This document shows positions 6,469-9,701 of a DNA stretch of 9,701 nucleotides, one piece after another (positions within the stretch are counted from its first letter, which is position 1; each line of letters starts with the position of its first letter). Under the pieces are notes generated by a model. It did not search any database. It had not been told where the DNA came from and was given only the letters and a program-made list of their open reading frames with translations. Made by a program: the position numbers and the translations under genes. Source of the DNA: Sphingobacteriales bacterium (GTDB lineage Bacteria > Bacteroidota > Bacteroidia > Chitinophagales > Chitinophagaceae); assembly GCA_947463665.1 (NCBI GenBank), contig CANHUD010000071.1, forward strand, positions 1-9,701, in the 5' to 3' direction.

Positions 6469-7269
6469 ATGGAAATCATTGGTTATATCGCTTCGCTATT
6501 CATCGGCATCTCGCTGGGTCTTATCGGTGGTGGTGGATCTATTCTGACTGTCCCCGTTTTGGTTTATTTGTTTGGTGTTTCGCCTGTACTGGCAACAGCG
6601 TATTCGTTGTTCATTGTTGGAGCGACCAGTCTGGTGGGGGTATTCCCTAAGTACCGTAGTAAGATGGTAAACCTTAAAACAGCCATTATTTTTGGAATTC
6701 CCTCTATTGTATCTGTATATGCCACACGTAAGTGGGTTGTCCCGGCCATACCAGATGAGGTTTTTTCTATTGGCAACCTGGTTGTCACCAAGCCACTGCT
6801 GCTGATGTTGTTGTTTGCCGTATTGATGACGGCTGCTTCTATCAGTATGATCCGGAATAAGAATGAAGAGTGTGAGGATTGTGAAGAGACGGAACTTAAG
6901 TTTAATTATCCATTGATTTTACTGGAAGGCCTGGTGGTTGGTTTACTTACCGGCTTAGTGGGTGCAGGAGGAGGCTTTTTGATTATTCCTGCGCTGGTTG
7001 TGCTGAGTAAGTTGCCTATGAAGCAGGCAATTGGAACATCGTTGTTGATCATCGCGATGAAATCGCTGATCGGTTTTGTGGGCGATCTTTCACATACTGT
7101 TATTGACTGGACTTTTTTACTTTCAGTAACCGGACTGGCGATTGGTGGATTTTTCCTGGGGAATATTCTCAACAAAAAAATCAATGCTTCTTCCTTAAAG
7201 AAGGGATTTGGCTGGTTTGTACTGGTGATGGGCCTTTATATTCTCATCAAGGAATTATTTTTTGCGTAG
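6469..7269 (+). CDS. TauE/SafE (TSUP) family anion permease, probable sulfite/sulfonate exporter
   Basis: A 266-residue integral membrane protein of the TSUP family, whose studied members move sulfite, sulfoacetate or related sulfur anions across the cytoplasmic membrane. The duplicated fold shows as two glycine-rich repeats: GLIGGGGSILTVPVLVYLFG near the N-terminus and GLVGAGGGFLIIPALVVL in the second half. About eight hydrophobic segments are visible. The central loop is acidic and holds a CEDC motif (Cys135 and Cys138), which could bind metal or carry a thiol or persulfide; this is not established. ATG 6469 is preferred to the in-frame GTG at 6463, because GTG would overlap the promoter element. 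The regulator upstream and the sulfur genes downstream point to a sulfur oxyanion substrate. Confidence 0.87.
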   Translation: MEIIGYIASLFIGISLGLIGGGGSILTVPVLVYLFGVSPVLATAYSLFIVGATSLVGVFPKYRSKMVNLKTAIIFGIPSIVSVYATRKWVVPAIPDEVFSIGNLVVTKPLLLMLLFAVLMTAASISMIRNKNEECEDCEETELKFNYPLILLEGLVVGLLTGLVGAGGGFLIIPALVVLSKLPMKQAIGTSLLIIAMKSLIGFVGDLSHTVIDWTFLLSVTGLAIGGFFLGNILNKKINASSLKKGFGWFVLVMGLYILIKELFFA

Positions 7270-7334
7270 AAACGTCAATGTGACCAATATCATAAATAGG
7301 GTTGAGAAATCCATAGAACTTTACACTATCGATC

Positions 7335-7605
7335 ATGGTGAAAGTCGAACAAATCTTTACCGGATATCTGGCCCCGGGAGTTTAGTACATGGAAAGCAAT
7401 GGAGAAGTTGCCATCGTTGATCCGCTTCGCGAAGTAGCGCCTTACATTGAGAAGGCCAGGAAATACAATGCCAACTTCCGATACACTTGGTCATCAGAAA
7501 GAAACTAAATATGCATTTAATCCGTCCCTCAGCAAATAAAAACTTAAAAAACAGGTGCTAACCTAATTGGTTGTGCCGCACCCCCTTTTTGATGGGAGCG
7601 TGTAA
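7335..7605 (+). pseudogene. Decayed MBL-fold persulfide dioxygenase-like gene
   Basis: From ATG 7335 the frame reads MVKVEQIFTGYLAPGV, a TAG at 7383-7385, then YMESNGEVAIVDPLREVAPY and on to NANFRY. This matches the N-terminus of the MBL-fold persulfide dioxygenase/rhodanese proteins (pattern G-A-Y-Y-I-E-S, then A-I-I-D-P-L-R-E-V). The metal-binding HxHxDH region that should follow is absent. At about 7486 the match jumps, in a +1-shifted frame, to LGHQKETKYAFNPSLSK, which resembles a segment far downstream in the same family (LGEQKKTNYALQPMSKE, from memory). That frame then has stops at 7537, 7564 and 7603. Intact relatives are about 450-470 residues, so most of the gene is deleted. The N-terminal match is solid; the 3' extent beyond 7540 is tentative. 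Confidence 0.72.
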
Positions 7606-7640
7606 AAGAAAAAATTAAAAAAGTAACTTACTTTATGATC

Positions 7641-7656
7641 TGTGATTTTGGTCACG
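7641..7656. promoter_or_regulatory. CRP-like operator before the YeeE/YedE-cytochrome operon
   Basis: TGTGA-TTTTGG-TCAC-G, the twin of the site at 6419-6434, including the flanking GAAAA. The centre at 7648.5 is again 36.5 bp before the end of a TTTG core (GAAATTTG, 7678-7685). The same regulator is expected to act on both. Affinity and direction of effect cannot be read from sequence. Confidence 0.72.
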
Positions 7657-7663
7657 GAAAACA

Positions 7664-7679
7664 GATGATTTTGATCGGA
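7664..7679. promoter_or_regulatory. Degenerate second operator copy
   Basis: GATGATTTTGATCGGA repeats the core TGATTTTG-TC of the main operator in direct orientation, 23 bp downstream of it. It keeps the TGAT-N4-ATC core typical of FNR-type boxes but loses the outer CRP-like bases. It lies partly on the candidate -7 element, so an occupied site could repress. Alternatively it is a decayed or chance repeat. Confidence 0.35.
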
Positions 7680-7685
7680 AATTTG
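7678..7685 (+). promoter_or_regulatory. Weak candidate -7 element for the YeeE/YedE operon
   Basis: GAAATTTG keeps A and TTTG of TAnnTTTG but has G for the first T. It is proposed mainly because its distance to the operator equals that at the exporter promoter. It leaves a leader of about 20 nt before ATG 7706. Confidence 0.35.
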
Positions 7686-7705
7686 TAACGTAAAATTTAT
7701 CCCTT

Positions 7706-8278
7706 ATGCAGGAAATTATGGATTGGATCAGGCAGCCCTGGCCCTGGTACGTGGCAGGACCACTGATTGGTTTAACGGTTCCCTTGTTGTTGATTCTGGG
7801 TAACCGTACATTTGGTATTTCATCATCTTTGCGGCATGTATGTGCAGCCTGTATTCCGGCGAACGTGTCGTTTTTTAAGTACGACTGGAAGAAGGAGTCC
7901 TGGAATCTCTTATTTGTTTCAGGCGTTTTATTAGGCGGTGTTGTAACAGCACTGTTTCTGGATGATCCGAATCCGGTTCAGGTAGCACCTGCACTGTTAG
8001 AGGAATTGTCGGGATATGGAATCACGGATTATTCATCGCTGGTTCCTGCAGATGTATTCAACTGGCCGGCACTGCTAACGCTTCGTGGTTTTATACTAAT
8101 GGTAGTGGGCGGGTTTCTGGTAGGATTTGGAACTCGTTATGCCGGTGGGTGTACTTCGGGACATGCTATCATGGGGTTATCCAGCCTGCAGTGGCCATCG
8201 TTGGTGGCAACCTGCTCTTTTATGGCGGGTGGCTTTATCATGGCCAATCTGATTCTTCCAATTATCATGAAACTTTAA
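7706..8278 (+). CDS. YeeE/YedE family thiosulfate-transporter protein, first half
   Basis: A 190-residue membrane protein of the YeeE/YedE family (sulphur_transp domain). The single-chain relative TsuA imports thiosulfate using conserved cysteines along its path. Visible motifs are NRTFGISSSLRHVCAACIP (residues 33-51; Cys46, Cys49) and RYAGGCTSGHAIMGLSSLQW (144-163; Cys149), followed by a C-terminal hydrophobic segment containing Cys170. Several hydrophobic helices are seen. In Bacteroidota and Proteobacteria this transporter is often split over two adjacent genes, and the next gene supplies the partner. The gene heads a tight operon (9 bp to the next gene) behind the CRP-like operators. Substrate specificity beyond a reduced sulfur species is inferred. 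Confidence 0.88.
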   Translation: MQEIMDWIRQPWPWYVAGPLIGLTVPLLLILGNRTFGISSSLRHVCAACIPANVSFFKYDWKKESWNLLFVSGVLLGGVVTALFLDDPNPVQVAPALLEELSGYGITDYSSLVPADVFNWPALLTLRGFILMVVGGFLVGFGTRYAGGCTSGHAIMGLSSLQWPSLVATCSFMAGGFIMANLILPIIMKL

Positions 8279-8287
8279 AGCCGTAAC

Positions 8288-8806
8288 ATGTCTACAGTAA
8301 AAGATACTAGTGAAAAAACAACGGTAAATACTGATTTTGAAACACGTTCTCTGGATGCTCAGTGTGTGAACAACATGGAGGAGACACAACCTTCATGGCA
8401 TTTAGTGAAATATGTTCTGATGGGAATTTTGTTTGGTATTATTCTGGTGAAGTCCGAAGTGGTATCCTGGTTTCGGATTCAGGAAATGTTCCGTTTGCAG
8501 AGTTTTCACATGTTTGGTGTGATCGGCTCTGCCGTTGTAGTTGGGATGATATCCGTATTGCTTATTAAGAAACTGGGTATTAAAACTATTTACGGAGAAA
8601 AGATCGTGATTCCGGATAAGACGTTTAATAAAGGCCAGATTTATGGCGGGCTATTATTCGGATTTGGCTGGGCTATGACCGGTGCCTGTCCGGGTCCGTT
8701 ATTTGCTCAACTTGGAAGTGGGTTTACCGTGATCTCCATTACCATTCTCAGTGCGATTGCCGGTACATGGGTATATGGTTATTTACGCGATAAACTTCCT
8801 TCTTAA
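8288..8806 (+). CDS. YeeE/YedE family thiosulfate-transporter protein, second half
   Basis: A 172-residue membrane protein, companion of the preceding gene. SEVVSWFRIQEMFRLQSFHM (residues 56-75) and WAMTGACPGPLFAQLGSG (128-145; Cys134) are the family signatures. The TGACPGP loop is thought to pair with the GGCTSGH loop of the first half to form the sulfur-relay path. The first 36 or so residues are a polar, threonine-rich extension without membrane character and with one Cys (26). ATG 8288 fits the 9-bp spacing. An in-frame ATG at residue 30 (8375) would give the shorter, more usual protein, so the true start is uncertain. An 11-bp gap separates it from the cytochrome gene. Confidence 0.87.
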   Translation: MSTVKDTSEKTTVNTDFETRSLDAQCVNNMEETQPSWHLVKYVLMGILFGIILVKSEVVSWFRIQEMFRLQSFHMFGVIGSAVVVGMISVLLIKKLGIKTIYGEKIVIPDKTFNKGQIYGGLLFGFGWAMTGACPGPLFAQLGSGFTVISITILSAIAGTWVYGYLRDKLPS

Positions 8807-8817
8807 TCGTATAAATA

Positions 8818-9701
8818 ATGAAATCGCGTTTGATAGCCCTGCCGCTGATTTTACTACTGGCCATTTCCTGCTCTCAAAAGCAGGTCCATATTGAGCCAAG
8901 AGATGAAGCACCCTGGTACGGCTGGAACAAATACCAGCTAAAGCAGGAGGATTCACTGGAGCGGTATGGGCATGAACTGATTTCAAATACTTCGTATTAC
9001 CTCGGTCCTAAAGGAACGGTAGCCGCCCTCACCAATGGCATGAATTGTCAGAATTGCCATCTGGAGGGCGGAACCCTTCCGTGGGGAAATAATTACAGTG
9101 CGGTAATTTCCACCTATCCAAAATTCAGAGCCCGCAGCGGGGGAATTGAAACCATATCCAAGCGGGTTAATGACTGTATGGAGCGAAGCCTGAATGGTAA
9201 ACCGCTGGATAGCAACAGCCGGGAGATGCAGGCAATCATCGCGTATATGAAATGGCTGGGTGAGGGGGTATCGAAAGGAACTACACCCAGGGGGGCGGGT
9301 ATAAAAGATCTGCCTGAATTAGACAGACCAGCAGATCCTACACATGGGCTGCTTGTGTACCAGCAACAATGCCAGAGTTGTCATGGTGCCAATGGCGCCG
9401 GACAGGCTAACCCGGATGGATATGGGTATACCTATCCACCCTTGTGGGGGCCGAACAGTTATAATACGGGTGCGGGTCTGTATCGAATTTCCCGACTGGC
9501 AGGTTATGTGAAATACAACATGCCGTTCGGTCTTGCGAAATACCATTCCCCTGTACTAACTGATGCCGAATCCTGGGATGTGGCCGCTTATATCAATTCC
9601 ATGCCGCATCCGGTAAAAGATATTTCGGGCGACTGGCCGGATATTTCCAAAAAACCAAAGGATCATCCGTTTGGTCCTTTTGCAGACGGGCGTTCTGAAG
9701 C
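8818..9701 (+). CDS. Diheme cytochrome c lipoprotein, TsdA-like thiosulfate dehydrogenase (partial)
   Basis: Open to the window edge with 294 full codons; the 3' end is missing. The N-terminus is a hydrophobic leader ending in LLLAISC (Cys18), a probable lipoprotein signal, so it should be membrane-anchored on the outer side of the cytoplasmic membrane. Two haem sites are present: CQNCH (Cys77-His81) and CQSCH (Cys185-His189). Between them lies RVNDCMERSLNGK. Cys120, 39 residues after the first haem His, is placed like the Cys haem ligand of TsdA. Met235 in YNMPFG, 46 residues after the second haem His, is placed like its Met ligand. TsdA joins two thiosulfates into tetrathionate or does the reverse. 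SoxA-like or other diheme cytochromes are the alternatives. The position behind a thiosulfate-type transporter supports the TsdA reading. Confidence 0.84.
   Translation, partial: MKSRLIALPLILLLAISCSQKQVHIEPRDEAPWYGWNKYQLKQEDSLERYGHELISNTSYYLGPKGTVAALTNGMNCQNCHLEGGTLPWGNNYSAVISTYPKFRARSGGIETISKRVNDCMERSLNGKPLDSNSREMQAIIAYMKWLGEGVSKGTTPRGAGIKDLPELDRPADPTHGLLVYQQQCQSCHGANGAGQANPDGYGYTYPPLWGPNSYNTGAGLYRISRLAGYVKYNMPFGLAKYHSPVLTDAESWDVAAYINSMPHPVKDISGDWPDISKKPKDHPFGPFADGRSE

Larger units (their letters stand above)
7270..7705. other. Gap between exporter and YeeE/YedE genes
   Basis: This 436-bp stretch has no intact gene. Bases 7270-7334 show nothing recognisable. Bases 7335-7605 hold the persulfide dioxygenase remnant. 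Bases 7606-7640 are A-rich. Bases 7641-7685 carry an operator, a weaker second operator copy and a candidate promoter core for the downstream operon. I found no hairpin-plus-T-tract terminator. Confidence 0.6.

Noticed and set aside
7276..7352. Short open stretch in another frame before the pseudogene (VTNIINRVEKSIEL...)
   Set aside because: No recognisable family, no promoter or ribosome-binding site, and it runs into pseudogene sequence in a different frame.
7426..7440. CTTCGCGAAG palindrome as a hairpin terminator after the TSUP gene
   Set aside because: It falls inside the sequence encoding the conserved DPLREV segment of the pseudogene and has no T-tract.

Overview
The window looks like a chromosomal segment from a Bacteroidota bacterium. 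The evidence is the matches to the TAnnTTTG -7 promoter element, the near absence of Shine-Dalgarno sequences, and the lineage-style proteins (FeoA-only protein, DUF3089 lipoprotein, YbeY with Asp in place of the third His, YeeE/YedE split over two genes). A Chitinophagales/Sphingobacteriales-type host is a guess. I see no tRNA, rRNA, CRISPR array, insertion sequence or phage gene.

Layout. The left part (1-3343) is housekeeping and accessory genes packed in convergent pairs: the 3' end of asnS (+) meets a DUF3089 lipoprotein hydrolase (-) with overlapping stop codons, and a chromate transporter chrA (+) meets nadD (-), which lies downstream of feoA (-). The middle (3373-5786) holds ybeY and mnmG, with two perfect 16-bp parS palindromes (TGTTCCACGTGGAACA). 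One parS is inside the last codons of ybeY and one is between ybeY and mnmG.

The right part (5797-9701) is a coherent sulfur module. It comprises a Crp/Fnr regulator, a TauE/SafE (TSUP) sulfite/sulfonate-type exporter, a decayed remnant of an MBL-fold persulfide dioxygenase gene, two half-size YeeE/YedE thiosulfate-transporter proteins, and a diheme cytochrome c lipoprotein resembling the thiosulfate dehydrogenase TsdA, cut by the window edge. Inferred working: thiosulfate or a related sulfur species is imported by the YeeE/YedE pair, thiosulfate is oxidised outside the cytoplasmic membrane by the TsdA-like cytochrome, and sulfite or another sulfur anion leaves through the TSUP permease.

The strongest unannotated signal is a pair of CRP-like operators (TGTGA-N6-TCAC, matching over 20 of 21 bp). 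One lies before the exporter and one before the YeeE/YedE genes, each the same distance from a TTTG promoter core. The regulator next door has a recognition helix that combines CRP-like and FNR-like residues, so it is the natural candidate to bind them. Further points of interest are the missing persulfide dioxygenase, the parS overlapping a coding end, and several promoters placed 4-5 nt before ATG, which suggests leaderless mRNAs.
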